DNA of 44,606 nt. It comes from Treponema sp. Lineage in GTDB: Bacteria; Spirochaetota; Spirochaetia; Treponematales; Treponemataceae. The translations under genes were made by a program, and so were the position numbers. Positions 8,107 to 16,976 of this stretch are shown in pieces; position 1 is the stretch's first letter; the number at the start of each line of letters is the position of its first letter. Location of the stretch: NCBI GenBank assembly GCA_018384055.1, contig JAHAZL010000082.1, forward strand, positions 1 to 44,606. The letters run 5' to 3'. The notes beneath the pieces were generated by a model, which was not told where the DNA came from, did no database searches, and saw only the letters and a program-made list of their open reading frames with translations.

Positions 8107-9237
8107 TTACTGATTGACGGTAATCCCGTTTACAATGATTTCTGAAGCATAGCGTCTCCAGTACTCTTCAGGCTCACACTTAGAAAGAGTGCGAAGAAGA
8201 TTTCTTGCGAAGACAACCTTTCCATCGGATGCTGCAGATTCTGCAAAATTACAGAAAAGCTTCCAGATATTGTTTTCATTGCCCCACTTTACTATGTCTT
8301 CATAGCGCTGGCACTTTATTAAAAGATCACCAATTCCACGGAATTCATAATCATTGATTCTCTGTCCAATTATGTATTCTAGCTTAGATACAGCAATAAT
8401 GCTTGCCAGAGATGAACACTTCAAAGTCTTTTCAGATTCCCCAATAGTCCTGTAGATTTCAGAAAGGTCAATGAGAGCCTTAAGGGCAAGGTCATTGTTG
8501 CAGCGATAAAGGAGGAAAAACTTATCCACAGCTTCCTGAGAATCCATATCAATGATTCTTTTAAGGGACCTCATGAAAGCCTTGTCGCTGTAATATTCAT
8601 TATCAACTACGATTGCAAGGGAATACTTTTCAAAATCATCAAACTTGCCAAGATCATAAGAAAGGGATGCAAGATCATAAAGAAGATCGTATTTTTCCAT
8701 TGGCACATCAAGATTGACGGCATAATCATAAGCTTCCTTCATGTATCTTAAAGCTACTTCAAATTCACCTTCAAGCCTATAAACTTTTCCAAGAAGATAA
8801 TCAGCTTCAGTGTAATGAGCATAAATTGAAATGTAGTCAAAAACCCTGGAATAGCTGTTGTTAAAATATTGAGTCCCAAGTTTTTCTGAATGAGAAGCAA
8901 TGATTTCAATTGCGTCGTTATAGCCTAACTCCTTAAGTTCAGGAATAACACGGTCAAGTTCATCTCCGGCACGGCGAACCCTTGCTTTCTTTAGGGTATT
9001 TTCAAGAATATGAGTCTGCCAGGCAGCATCTTGCTTTCTTATTGAGCGTGCTTCCTCTGCATATTCAATTGCCTTGCTGTAATCGTTTGATTCAAATGCT
9101 GTCTGAGCCTTCTTATAGGAACGCCATGCTTCATGACCTTTCTGAATCCTGCGTGGTGCAGACTGGCTGACAGCTGCATTTAAAGAGAACAACAATACAA
9201 AAATGAATGCAAATGACTTGAAAATACGAACTTTCAT
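8107..9237 (-). CDS. Secreted TPR-repeat protein
   Basis: A 376-residue protein with a cleavable-looking signal peptide (residues 1-25, basic MKVRIFK then a hydrophobic run ending AAVSQS). The body is alpha-helical with tetratricopeptide-like repeats: AWRSYKKAQTAFESNDYSKAIEYAEEA (about 36-62), the ADYLLGKVYRLEGEFEVALRYMKEAYDYA stretch (about 144-172) and YDLASLSYDLGKFDDFEKY (about 184-202). Such proteins act as periplasmic scaffolds. No enzyme motif is visible. It starts three bases after ispG ends and is probably co-transcribed with it. The 3' end converges on the Omp85-like gene with a 19-base gap. Specific role unknown. Confidence 0.75.
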   Translation of the reverse strand: MKVRIFKSFAFIFVLLFSLNAAVSQSAPRRIQKGHEAWRSYKKAQTAFESNDYSKAIEYAEEARSIRKQDAAWQTHILENTLKKARVRRAGDELDRVIPELKELGYNDAIEIIASHSEKLGTQYFNNSYSRVFDYISIYAHYTEADYLLGKVYRLEGEFEVALRYMKEAYDYAVNLDVPMEKYDLLYDLASLSYDLGKFDDFEKYSLAIVVDNEYYSDKAFMRSLKRIIDMDSQEAVDKFFLLYRCNNDLALKALIDLSEIYRTIGESEKTLKCSSLASIIAVSKLEYIIGQRINDYEFRGIGDLLIKCQRYEDIVKWGNENNIWKLFCNFAESAASDGKVVFARNLLRTLSKCEPEEYWRRYASEIIVNGITVNQ

Positions 9238-9240
9238 TAC

Positions 9241-10344
9241 TTAAAGAGACTCCAATTCTTCCCCGAATACATTATCGGCATCTTTTGCATCAATCGTTCG
9301 TACTATTTTGCCTTTTTTGAAAATAATGCACTTATCCTTACCGCCTGCAATTCCAAGATCTGCATGCTTTCCTTCGCCGGGACCGTTCACAACACAGCCC
9401 ATGATTGCAATGGTAACTTCCTTGTCCATGGCAAGGAGCCTGTTCTGCCAGCGGTTAACGAACGAATGTACATCAAATCCCAATCTTCCGCAGCGAGGAC
9501 AACTAACGATAGTTACACCACCCTTTCTCAAGCCGCACTCATGCAAAATCTCACGACCGGTAATTACTTCGTTTTCCGGAGCTGAACTTAGGGAAACCCT
9601 AATGGTTGAGCCTATGCCTTCCTTGAGAAGATGAGTAAAAGCCATGGTGGACTTAACAATACCAGTAATCAAAGGACCTGCTTCCGTAACTCCAATATGA
9701 AGAGGAACATCACTAACCTTTGCGAATTCTTCATTGGCTTCTATGGTTTCATCCACAGAACTTGCCTTCATGCTGACTACATAATTTGTAAATCCGAGTT
9801 TTTCAAATACAGCAGCTTCTCTTAGGGCTGTTTCTGCCAAAGCTTTTGCACGAGATATGGATCCATCAATTACTTTTTCTTCAAGATCCTTTGGAAGGCT
9901 ACCTGTATTAACGCCAATCCTTATGGCAGCATTTTTATCCTTGCAGGCGTCAACGACTGCCTTTACCCTGTCTTCGCTACCAATGTTGCCTGGATTTATT
10001 CTTATTACAGGAACAGGACCTTTAAGGCATTCCAAGGCAAGCTTATAGTCAAAATGAATGTCTGCAACAAGAGGAACATCAGTATGGGACTGGATAACGC
10101 ACAATCCCCTTGCACTTTCCATGTCAGGAACCGCAAAACGGATGATATCACAGCCAAGGGATTTAAGATTGTTGATTTTCTTTAGAATATCCTGAAGTTT
10201 ATCTGAACCTTCAGTTACATCGGTGATGCCATCCTTCCACATGGTCTGGACGGTAACAGGATTATCACCACCGACAAAAATTTTTCTGATTCCGTTTGCC
10301 CCGCCAACTGTAACAACGCGGGGACTTTTGAATAATGAAGCCAT
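9241..10344 (-). CDS. ispG: 4-hydroxy-3-methylbut-2-enyl diphosphate synthase (IspG/GcpE)
   Basis: A 367-residue cytoplasmic iron-sulfur enzyme of the MEP isoprenoid pathway. It reduces the cyclic diphosphate MEcPP to HMBPP, the precursor of the isoprenoids that supply undecaprenyl carriers. The TIM-barrel part shows VPLVADIHFD (90-99) and RINPGNIG (115-122). The C-terminal [4Fe-4S] module has C282 and C285 in SCPRCGR, C317 in GCVVNGPGE and the catalytic-type E324. Length matches the two-domain bacterial form. The start ATG at 10344 is fixed by homology and lies only six bases after a TATAAT element, suggesting a leaderless transcript initiated inside the 3' end of feoB. Confidence 0.96.
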   Translation of the reverse strand: MASLFKSPRVVTVGGANGIRKIFVGGDNPVTVQTMWKDGITDVTEGSDKLQDILKKINNLKSLGCDIIRFAVPDMESARGLCVIQSHTDVPLVADIHFDYKLALECLKGPVPVIRINPGNIGSEDRVKAVVDACKDKNAAIRIGVNTGSLPKDLEEKVIDGSISRAKALAETALREAAVFEKLGFTNYVVSMKASSVDETIEANEEFAKVSDVPLHIGVTEAGPLITGIVKSTMAFTHLLKEGIGSTIRVSLSSAPENEVITGREILHECGLRKGGVTIVSCPRCGRLGFDVHSFVNRWQNRLLAMDKEVTIAIMGCVVNGPGEGKHADLGIAGGKDKCIIFKKGKIVRTIDAKDADNVFGEELESL

Positions 10345-10350
10345 AGATTC

Positions 10351-10380
10351 ATTATATCACTTATTTACCGCATTTGTCAC
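10351..10380 (-). promoter_or_regulatory. Promoter for ispG inside the feoB 3' end
   Basis: On the minus strand, GTGACA (10375-10380) is followed after 18 bases by TATAAT (10351-10356), with TG one base before the -10 (extended -10). Only six bases separate the -10 from the ispG ATG, so transcription would begin at or beside the start codon. The -35 lies inside feoB. Confidence 0.65.
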
Positions 10381-12577
10381 AGCCATGGCAGCCAGAAGTT
10401 TCGCAGCCTTCATCACTCTTCCCGGAAGTTTTTGCAAACCTGCGCTTTATGAATCTTGCAACAACAGAGGCAACAATAACCATAATCAAAAGACCAATAA
10501 TCAAAGTAGACCAATAGCCAGTGTCTTTAGAAGCAAAATATTTTCCAAGGACATTTACAAGCAAAGCCGTCACATAGGCAAAAGAACATTGCCAGATGAT
10601 TGCAAAAGCTGTCCATCGTCCACTGTTCATTTCACGGCGAATGGCCCCCATGGCGGCAAAACAAGGTGCACAGAGGAGATTGAAAACAAGGAAAGCGTAT
10701 GCCGAGACAGGCGTAAAGACATTTCCAAGGTTACTGTAAACATTACCGTTCTGTCCATAAAGAACGCCAAGGGTACTTACGATGTTTTCCTTTGCAAGAA
10801 GTCCTGTAATAGAAGCAACTGTTGCCTGCCACGTTCCAAATCCAAGGGGAATGAAAATCCAGCTTAAAAGATGTCCAAGGCGAGCAAGAATCGAACAGTC
10901 TATGTTTTCTTCAGAAACCATTCCAAAAGCAAGTCCACTGTCACCGACAGTAAAACCAAAGTTACTCAAGGTCCATACTACAATTGTAGATACCATAATG
11001 ATGGTAGATGCCTTAACAACAAATTCCCTGCACCGATCCCAAGTCGTATGGAAAACATTTTTTGCAGGAGGCAAATGATACGGTGGAAGTTCCATTACGA
11101 AAGGAGAATTCTTACCCTTAAACATACGGAATTTTTTAAGAATCAATCCAGAAAGGATTATTGCCGCCATGCCTACAAAATAGGCGCTTGTACTCACCCA
11201 AGCCTTTCCACCGAATATGCTGCCAGCTATCAATGCAATGAAAGGAACTTTTGCCCCACATGGAATGAAAGTCGTAGTTATGATGGTCATGCGCCTTTCG
11301 CTTTCATTTTCGATTGTACGGCTGGCCATAATACCTGGAACACCGCATCCGGTTCCAACAAGAATCGGAATGAAGGATTTTCCGCTCAAACCTATTTTTT
11401 TAAAGAGCCTGTCCAGAACAAAGGCAATGCGTGACATGTAGCCGCATGCTTCAAGGAAAGAAAGAAAAAGGAAAAGAACGAACATTTGCGGAACAAACCC
11501 AAGGACACTGCCTACCCCTGCAATGATTCCGTCTACAATAAGGGCCCTGAGCCATTCTGCAACATGCCAGGCATTTAGGGCATGATTTACAAAAGACGGA
11601 ATTCCATTTTCTCCAAAAAGTGTTTCATTTACCCAGTCAGTTGCAGGAGTGCCAACGGAAACCATTGAAATGTAATAGACAAAGAACATTACAAAGGCAA
11701 AAACAGGAAGTCCTGTAATTTTTCCGGTTACAATGCAGTCAATCTTATCTGAAAAACTGAGGCCACTCTTGTTTTTCTTTATGTAATAGGGGCCAATGGC
11801 ATCGCAGACATAATTGTAGCGTTCATTTGTTATGATGCTCTCACTGTCATCATCAAGGGCTGATTCCGTTGCTTCAATATCCTTTTCAATGTGGCATAGG
11901 ATTTTAGGATCGATATTCAGTTCTTCTATTACTTTCTGATCTCGTTCAAATATCTTGATGGCATACCAGCGCTGTTTTTCATCTTCCATTTCATGGACGC
12001 AGGCTTCTTCTATATGGGCAAGAGTATGTTCTACTTCCCCGCTGAAAATATGCTTTGGAACAAAGCTTCCTGTAGCGGCAACCTCTACGGCAATTTCAGC
12101 CGCTTCCATAAGGCCAGTTTGCTTAAGGGCAGAAATTTCTACGATTTTGCAGCCAAGTTTTTTTGAAAGTTCATAAGTCTTTATGATGTCACCGCGATGA
12201 CGAACAACATCCATCATGTTGAGGGCAATGACAACAGGGATGCCAACTTCTACAAGCTGGGTTGTAAGGTAAAGGTTTCGTTCAAGGTTTGTAGCATCAA
12301 CAATGTTAAGGATTACTTCGGGGCGGTCATGAAGAAGGTAATTTCTTGCAACTACTTCTTCCATTGTGTAAGGGCTTAGAGAATATATGCCCGGAAGATC
12401 TGTAACGATTACATCATCAAGACCTTTTACAAATCCCTCTTTTTTTTCTACTGTAACGCCAGGCCAGTTTCCAACATACTGATTTTGTCCAGTCAAGGCA
12501 TTGAAAAAAGTAGTTTTTCCACAGTTTGGGTTTCCAACTAAAGCTATTCGGATTTTTGAAGCTTCATTATTGATCAT
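10361..12577 (-). CDS. feoB: Ferrous iron transport protein B
   Basis: A 738-residue inner-membrane Fe(II) transporter. The N-terminal G domain shows GNPNCGKTTFFNALTG (about 15-30), a threonine-containing switch region followed by DLPGIYSLSPYT (about 59-70), and ALNMMDVV (NxxD-like guanine motif, about 118-125). The helical insertion domain follows, then the polytopic core with two Gate-like segments (GTGCGVPGIMASRTI near 405 and a second near 610). The last residues (CETSGCHGCDKCGK) are cysteine-rich, a tail seen in some FeoB proteins and possibly metal-binding. It starts a few bases after feoA, and the two form an operon. Length is in the usual range. Confidence 0.96.
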   Translation of the reverse strand: MINNEASKIRIALVGNPNCGKTTFFNALTGQNQYVGNWPGVTVEKKEGFVKGLDDVIVTDLPGIYSLSPYTMEEVVARNYLLHDRPEVILNIVDATNLERNLYLTTQLVEVGIPVVIALNMMDVVRHRGDIIKTYELSKKLGCKIVEISALKQTGLMEAAEIAVEVAATGSFVPKHIFSGEVEHTLAHIEEACVHEMEDEKQRWYAIKIFERDQKVIEELNIDPKILCHIEKDIEATESALDDDSESIITNERYNYVCDAIGPYYIKKNKSGLSFSDKIDCIVTGKITGLPVFAFVMFFVYYISMVSVGTPATDWVNETLFGENGIPSFVNHALNAWHVAEWLRALIVDGIIAGVGSVLGFVPQMFVLFLFLSFLEACGYMSRIAFVLDRLFKKIGLSGKSFIPILVGTGCGVPGIMASRTIENESERRMTIITTTFIPCGAKVPFIALIAGSIFGGKAWVSTSAYFVGMAAIILSGLILKKFRMFKGKNSPFVMELPPYHLPPAKNVFHTTWDRCREFVVKASTIIMVSTIVVWTLSNFGFTVGDSGLAFGMVSEENIDCSILARLGHLLSWIFIPLGFGTWQATVASITGLLAKENIVSTLGVLYGQNGNVYSNLGNVFTPVSAYAFLVFNLLCAPCFAAMGAIRREMNSGRWTAFAIIWQCSFAYVTALLVNVLGKYFASKDTGYWSTLIIGLLIMVIVASVVARFIKRRFAKTSGKSDEGCETSGCHGCDKCGK

Positions 12578-12582
12578 ACATT

Positions 12583-12807
12583 CTATCCATCAATTTCAAT
12601 CATTTCGGCATCAGCCTTTCTTAAAGAAAGTTCATAGCCCCTTACAGACAGTTCCATAGGATCTCCCAGAGGAGCAAGCTTGCGCAAACGAATTTCAACT
12701 CCCTTTGTAATTCCCATATCCATGATGCGGCGCCTCAGGGCACCTTCCCCATGAACTTTTACAACCAAAGCTTTCTGCCCGATTTTCATATCCTTAACTG
12801 TCTTCAT
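12583..12807 (-). CDS. feoA: Ferrous iron transport protein A
   Basis: A 74-residue SH3-fold cytosolic protein that works with FeoB. Family features are the VKDMKIGQKALVVKVHGEG start, then RRRIMDMGITKGVEIRLRKLAPLGDP, with the Gly-Ile-Thr turn and the APLGDP loop typical of FeoA. It lies five bases upstream of feoB in the same direction. ATG at 12807 gives normal length; the only alternative (Met7) would shorten the domain. No Shine-Dalgarno precedes the start, which stands eight bases after TATAAT, so the mRNA may be leaderless. Confidence 0.93.
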   Translation of the reverse strand: MKTVKDMKIGQKALVVKVHGEGALRRRIMDMGITKGVEIRLRKLAPLGDPMELSVRGYELSLRKADAEMIEIDG

Positions 12808-12815
12808 ATGTTGAA

Positions 12816-12844
12816 ATTATACTACACTAATAGAGGTTAGTTAA
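12816..12844 (-). promoter_or_regulatory. Promoter for feoAB
   Basis: Minus strand TTAACT (12839-12844), a 17-base spacer, then TATAAT (12816-12821). The -10 ends eight bases before the feoA ATG. An imperfect ATTA...TAAT dyad overlaps the -10 (12816-12831) and might be a metal-regulator site, but it matches no operator consensus convincingly. Confidence 0.6.
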
Positions 12845-12856
12845 AGATAACAAAAG

Positions 12857-12888
12857 CATAAAAAACTCCAGCCAAATGGACTGGAGTT
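12857..12888 (-). terminator. Rho-independent terminator of the GH26-like gene
   Basis: AACTCCAG (12864-12871) pairs with CTGGAGTT (12881-12888), with further CC/GG pairing inside the loop. On the minus strand it is followed by a run of six T. It begins 11 bases after the GH26-like stop codon and separates that gene from feoAB. Confidence 0.85.
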
Positions 12889-12898
12889 AAATTGTCAA

Positions 12899-14374
12899 TT
12901 AGTCTTCGTAGCGGGATACGATTTCTGGTTCTTCAAAACAGAGGCGAACCCTTGGCAGTGACTTGATTTCAGTATATGTATCCATCATCCAGTCACCGTT
13001 TGGATCCTTATCATAATCCTTTGAAGGTGTTTCGTTAAGGCCGCTTGCAGGTGGGGCAAAAATATTAAGCTTCATGTCGCAAGGTCCTGTCAAAGCCTTG
13101 TCATAGAACAATGTCATCATGTCCACGCATTTTGTTCCAGGAGCCTTGTAGAACCAGTAGCCCCCAAATTCCAGCATAAGGTTCTTGTCCAAAAGCTCAC
13201 CATCAAAATAAACTTCTGCAAACACAGGCTGCTTTTCAAAGTGAAGGTCCATGGAAAGTCCTTCGCTGTCTTCTGCACTTCCCCAGCGGAGTTTGCAAGG
13301 AAGTTCAACTTCTCCCGCTGCAACGATAGGCTGGCTGTAGAAAGGTTTATGAAGCTGATCACGGTACATGGCGAGCATTGGCTGTTCAATGCCCACATCG
13401 CTGTTGTTTGGATCTGTAATTTCAAGTCCAAGACGGCCGTCATCACGGAACTGATAGAAAGTAAAGGCTGTAAGCCAGTGTTCAGGATCCTTTTCAAGAC
13501 GGTTCATGAAGTGGCGCATCATGTTTGACTGAACGAAAGCTCCGGTAACATCACCGTCACCGTTAAGTTCAGAAAGAATGAATGGCTTGTCCATTCCTGT
13601 AATTTCACGAAGGCGGTGCAAAGTGGCCTTAGCCTGATCGTAAACTTCATCTACATCGTAGCAGGCAAAGTCGTTTCCACTGCCCTTTTCACATACAGTT
13701 ACCGGCCATCCCCAGTGAAGTGAAAGATAATGGTCACCGGACCAGATGTCGCAAACCTTGTGTGCTTCTAGGAAGATGTCTTCCATTTCTACCTTTCCTT
13801 CTTCCTTCATGAACATTCCAGCACAAAGAATAGTTTTTACGTTAGGAGCATATTCCTTGAGGATCTTTGCAAAGCGTACAAAGAAGTCTGCTATTGTCTG
13901 GTAGTCCGCACGGCGGTTAAAGCAAAACCAGGTACCTGTACATTCGTGGTTGATGCGAAGATACATTCTTCCGTATGGACGAAGGTCCCTGGCAATACCA
14001 ATGAGGTACTTGTCTTCAAGAGTTGGATCAATTGTCAGTGTAAGGACAACATCCTGACCGCGACGGCGAATTTCCTTCATATAGTTGAAAGGTTCAGCTT
14101 CACGGTTTCCGTTGATGCCGCCAAGATAAGGAAAGTAATCTTCGTAAGGGAAATTCCAGGCTCCACCGGCTTTGTTGTCTGGCAAAGCAATTGAAGCACG
14201 CTGAGGCCAGATGTCATCCTTTGGATAGTATGTATACATAAGGCTGATTCCACGGTGAACTTTCTTCATCTTGCTGAGGATGTAATCCTGATTTACATAG
14301 AAACTTCTTTCGCTTCCATCACCCATATCAAGGGCACAACTTGCACTTTTAAGCAGAACCTTGTTTGATTTCAT
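12899..14374 (-). CDS. GH26-like glycoside hydrolase, no signal peptide
   Basis: A 491-residue protein resembling clan-A TIM-barrel glycosidases, closest in motif to GH26 mannanases. The segment YLRINHECTGTWFCFN (138-153) matches the HE-x-x-G-x-W-F acid/base motif (H143, E144), and FILSELNGDGD (265-275) holds the candidate nucleophile E269. WSGDHYLSL near 211 fits a substrate-cleft strand. After about residue 345 a beta-rich C-terminal region follows, possibly a carbohydrate-binding module. There is no signal peptide, so it would act in the cytoplasm on imported oligosaccharides, or be exported by an unusual route. GGAG stands eight bases before the ATG. It has its own terminator and is transcribed separately. 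Substrate unknown; GH39 or GH5-like folds are alternatives. Confidence 0.6.
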   Translation of the reverse strand: MKSNKVLLKSASCALDMGDGSERSFYVNQDYILSKMKKVHRGISLMYTYYPKDDIWPQRASIALPDNKAGGAWNFPYEDYFPYLGGINGNREAEPFNYMKEIRRRGQDVVLTLTIDPTLEDKYLIGIARDLRPYGRMYLRINHECTGTWFCFNRRADYQTIADFFVRFAKILKEYAPNVKTILCAGMFMKEEGKVEMEDIFLEAHKVCDIWSGDHYLSLHWGWPVTVCEKGSGNDFACYDVDEVYDQAKATLHRLREITGMDKPFILSELNGDGDVTGAFVQSNMMRHFMNRLEKDPEHWLTAFTFYQFRDDGRLGLEITDPNNSDVGIEQPMLAMYRDQLHKPFYSQPIVAAGEVELPCKLRWGSAEDSEGLSMDLHFEKQPVFAEVYFDGELLDKNLMLEFGGYWFYKAPGTKCVDMMTLFYDKALTGPCDMKLNIFAPPASGLNETPSKDYDKDPNGDWMMDTYTEIKSLPRVRLCFEEPEIVSRYED

Positions 14375-14391
14375 AGCTGAACTCCGAACAT

Positions 14392-14397
14392 AGTATA
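14392..14397 (-). promoter_or_regulatory. Candidate -10 element for GH26-like gene
   Basis: TATACT on the minus strand, with a GGAG ribosome-binding site and ATG following 17 bases downstream. No good -35 hexamer is present at 16-18 bases. The gap 14375-14543 otherwise holds only the V-ATPase terminator. Confidence 0.35.
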
Positions 14398-14486
14398 ATT
14401 GATTGTTACATCCTTATTTTAATTCATTGTACCTTTAAAGCATATCAGTTTTTTTTAAATTATATTATTAAATGTCTTTTTAAACG

Positions 14487-14516
14487 AAAAAAGCCGCCGG
14501 ATAAATTTCCAGCGGC
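14487..14516 (-). terminator. Terminator of the V-ATPase operon
   Basis: A nine-base-pair GC-rich stem (14493-14501 with 14508-14516, one G-T wobble) with a six-base loop. On the minus strand it is followed directly by six T. It stands 27 bases after the atpK stop. Confidence 0.9.
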
Positions 14517-14543
14517 CTTAATTTAGTATTAAATTACACTAAA

Positions 14544-14966
14544 TTAGCAAACGATCATTGAGAATACCATTGCGAACAAAGCAACTGTTTCACAAAGACC
14601 AACTACCATGATGTACTGAGAGAAACCCTTACCTGTTTCACCGAGAGCATCAGAACCTGCAGCACCAGCTTTTCCCTGAGCCATAGCAGAGAATGCCATA
14701 GCGAGACCAGAAGCAATGCCGAGACCAAGAAGGAATGATGGATCCTTGCTTGAAGAAATCATAGACTGCATTGTAAGGAAGCCGTAGATTGTCTGTGTAA
14801 GTGGAGCACCAGCAAAAACAGTAAGGATGAATGGAGCTGGCTTGTTGTTGAGGTAACAGCGCTTCCAAGCACCGATTGCACCCTGACCTGCAGTTCCAAT
14901 ACCAATTGCACTACCAATAGCAGCAATACCCATAACAATAGCAGCACCGAGCATTCCAAAATTCAT
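14544..14966 (-). CDS. atpK: V-type ATPase subunit K (membrane rotor ring)
   Basis: A 140-residue proteolipid with four transmembrane helices, the double-hairpin form of the rotor subunit. Glycine-rich GIGTAGQGAIGAW (22-34) and its repeat-like counterpart near 97-104 are typical. The residues that bind Na+ in Enterococcus hirae NtpK have equivalents here: T57, Q58 and Y61 in PLTQTIY, Q97 in AMAQGK and the carboxylate E126 in GLCETVAL. The 29-residue distance between Q97 and E126 equals that in NtpK. This suggests Na+ rather than H+ coupling. It is the last gene of the operon, separated from atpI by 78 bases and followed by a strong terminator. Confidence 0.95.
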   Translation of the reverse strand: MNFGMLGAAIVMGIAAIGSAIGIGTAGQGAIGAWKRCYLNNKPAPFILTVFAGAPLTQTIYGFLTMQSMISSSKDPSFLLGLGIASGLAMAFSAMAQGKAGAAGSDALGETGKGFSQYIMVVGLCETVALFAMVFSMIVC

Positions 14967-15044
14967 AATTTAATTCTCCTATAAATAAGTTTTTATGTTT
15001 AAGACTCTTTTAGAAACTTATGTTCCAAAGACATCTCTATAATA

Positions 15045-16976
15045 TTAATCCCTTTCGCTGAAAGGATTATATTTGAAACCAGACCATGACATTCCCAAGT
15101 GATTGGAGAATTCCAATGTGTTAAGGCGAACACCATGAACGATAACGGAAAGAAGGTTCAAGATCATGTTCAGACCATGTCCGAATACGATGAGTGCCAA
15201 AAATCCGATGAACAGAACTGCATGTCCAAGCAAAGGACCTGCCATGCTGTTTACAGTTCCGGAAATTGCGGCACCTGCCAAACCAACTGCCCAAAGACGG
15301 ATGTACGAAACAACATCCGAGAATACGTTTACAACACCAAGAAGTACGGAAATGATGTTCTTGCAGCTTTCGAGAACTGATTCAACAACGCTTCCAGAGT
15401 AGCTTGAGAAAATGAAGCTGAGGACAAAACCTACAGCAACAAGTCCAATGGCAAGCTTACCTACAGGAACTCCGTAGATTACTTCACTGAATGTAAATAC
15501 TTCTGCACTTACAACCATGGAAAGTACAACCCAGTACATACCTACAACCTGCATGAGGAAACCGAATTCTCCAATCCACTTGAGGGTCTTGCGGTTTGCT
15601 GCAATTCCCTTAAGGTGGGCAACAGAAAGCTGAAGCAAAGCCAGGGTAAAGCAGAAAATCTGAAGATTCTGTGCTGTTGTAAGATACAGGCCAGATTCCG
15701 GTTTCCAGAAAATTGGCCACTGAGTGTCACCGTATGCATTTGAAAGCTGAGGAACGGAAAGTTCCTTAAGCCAATCAGGAAGCATGTCAGGTGTAAGTCC
15801 AAACCATGTACAGGTAACTGTTCCCCATGCCACTGTTGCAAGTCCAAGAAGAAGAACGAGTCCAGCAAGGGCTCCTCCCTTTTTCGAGGCAAGGGACTTT
15901 ACAGCCATTGCAACACCGACACCTGTAAGAAGAAGTCCGTATCCGCCGTCTCCGAAAATCATTCCGAAGAAGACTGTAAAGAACAGGAGGAACCAGCCAG
16001 AAATATCATATTCATGGTATCCAGGAACTGTTCCCAAGAAGTCTGTAAGCGGATAAATGAGGCTTACAAGCTTGTTGTTCTTGAGCTTTGTTGGAACCAT
16101 GTCGTCTTCCTTTGGTTCGGAAGCAACATAAGCCCAGCTGTTTTCTGAACAAACTTTCTTGAACTTGTCCATTGAATCTACAGGTACATAACCTGTAACC
16201 CAGGCAAGACGAGTTTCTGCTTCAGAAATCTCTTCGTCTTCCTTTTCCATTCCGCTGGAAATGTTTTCAAATTCAATGTCAGAAAGAAGCCTGTTTTTTG
16301 ATTCCCTGAGGGCTGACTCAAACTTCTTTGAGGCAACAATTTCACGGTCAAGGCGCTCTATTTCTGCCTTTGCCTTTACGATGTCATCCTTGAGTTTTTC
16401 TGTAGAACACTCTGGAAGAGGAACAGAATATGCCTCTGCAGGAAGTCCTTCAGGTCGGTCTTCAAGCTGGCAGTCAGAAACGAGAAGGAATCTTACAACC
16501 TTGTTGATTTTGTTTACAACAACTGTATTGATGTCCTTTCCGATTTCAGCGTATTTTTCCTGAGGAATCTCATACATGTAAAGGTAAAGGCCCTTTTCTG
16601 TAAGAGATGCAAGTTCTGCAGGATTCACGCTGCCCCACTTTTCAAGGCGGGAAAGTTCCTGAGTATTCTGATTGATCTTGTCAAAGAGGCTTTTCTTTGT
16701 ATCGGTAAAGGAAATGATCTCCTTTGCCTTTGCAACTGCATCTTCTGCAGAAAGCTTTGCCTGTTCAACAGACTGCTTCTTTCCAAGCTTAATTTCTTCA
16801 AGAATGGCAAGAGCCTTTTCAGTTTCTGAAGACTGCTCCTTGTATGCAGAAAGTTCGGCACTTCCACCTTCAATTTCTTCAAGGTGAATTACGCCGGCTT
16901 TTCTAAGGGCCTTCAGGGATTCTGTTTTTTCAGCTTCCAGTATAACAAGGGAAACTTTTTTCATTTCTACGATCAT
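15045..16976 (-). CDS. atpI: V-type ATPase subunit I (a-subunit, stator channel)
   Basis: A 643-residue protein with a soluble coiled-coil N-terminal half (about 1-300) and a C-terminal membrane domain of seven or eight helices from about 325. The segment SDVVSYIRLWAVGLAGAAISG carries the essential membrane arginine that faces the rotor carboxylate. The FFGMIFGDGGYGLLL motif near 335-350 is also diagnostic. Its start overlaps the atpD stop by four bases (ATGA), so translation is coupled. It forms the ion half-channels beside the K ring. Confidence 0.95.
   Translation of the reverse strand: MIVEMKKVSLVILEAEKTESLKALRKAGVIHLEEIEGGSAELSAYKEQSSETEKALAILEEIKLGKKQSVEQAKLSAEDAVAKAKEIISFTDTKKSLFDKINQNTQELSRLEKWGSVNPAELASLTEKGLYLYMYEIPQEKYAEIGKDINTVVVNKINKVVRFLLVSDCQLEDRPEGLPAEAYSVPLPECSTEKLKDDIVKAKAEIERLDREIVASKKFESALRESKNRLLSDIEFENISSGMEKEDEEISEAETRLAWVTGYVPVDSMDKFKKVCSENSWAYVASEPKEDDMVPTKLKNNKLVSLIYPLTDFLGTVPGYHEYDISGWFLLFFTVFFGMIFGDGGYGLLLTGVGVAMAVKSLASKKGGALAGLVLLLGLATVAWGTVTCTWFGLTPDMLPDWLKELSVPQLSNAYGDTQWPIFWKPESGLYLTTAQNLQIFCFTLALLQLSVAHLKGIAANRKTLKWIGEFGFLMQVVGMYWVVLSMVVSAEVFTFSEVIYGVPVGKLAIGLVAVGFVLSFIFSSYSGSVVESVLESCKNIISVLLGVVNVFSDVVSYIRLWAVGLAGAAISGTVNSMAGPLLGHAVLFIGFLALIVFGHGLNMILNLLSVIVHGVRLNTLEFSNHLGMSWSGFKYNPFSERD

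Noticed and set aside
9272..9279. GCCGATAA FliA-like -10 on the minus strand near the TPR gene start
   Set aside because: It is made by ispG codons GCC GAT AAT, and no TAAA-like -35 is present 15-16 bases upstream.
12816..12831. Possible Fur-like operator at feoA
   Set aside because: The ATTA...TAAT dyad is imperfect and does not match Fur or DtxR-family consensus well enough to call.
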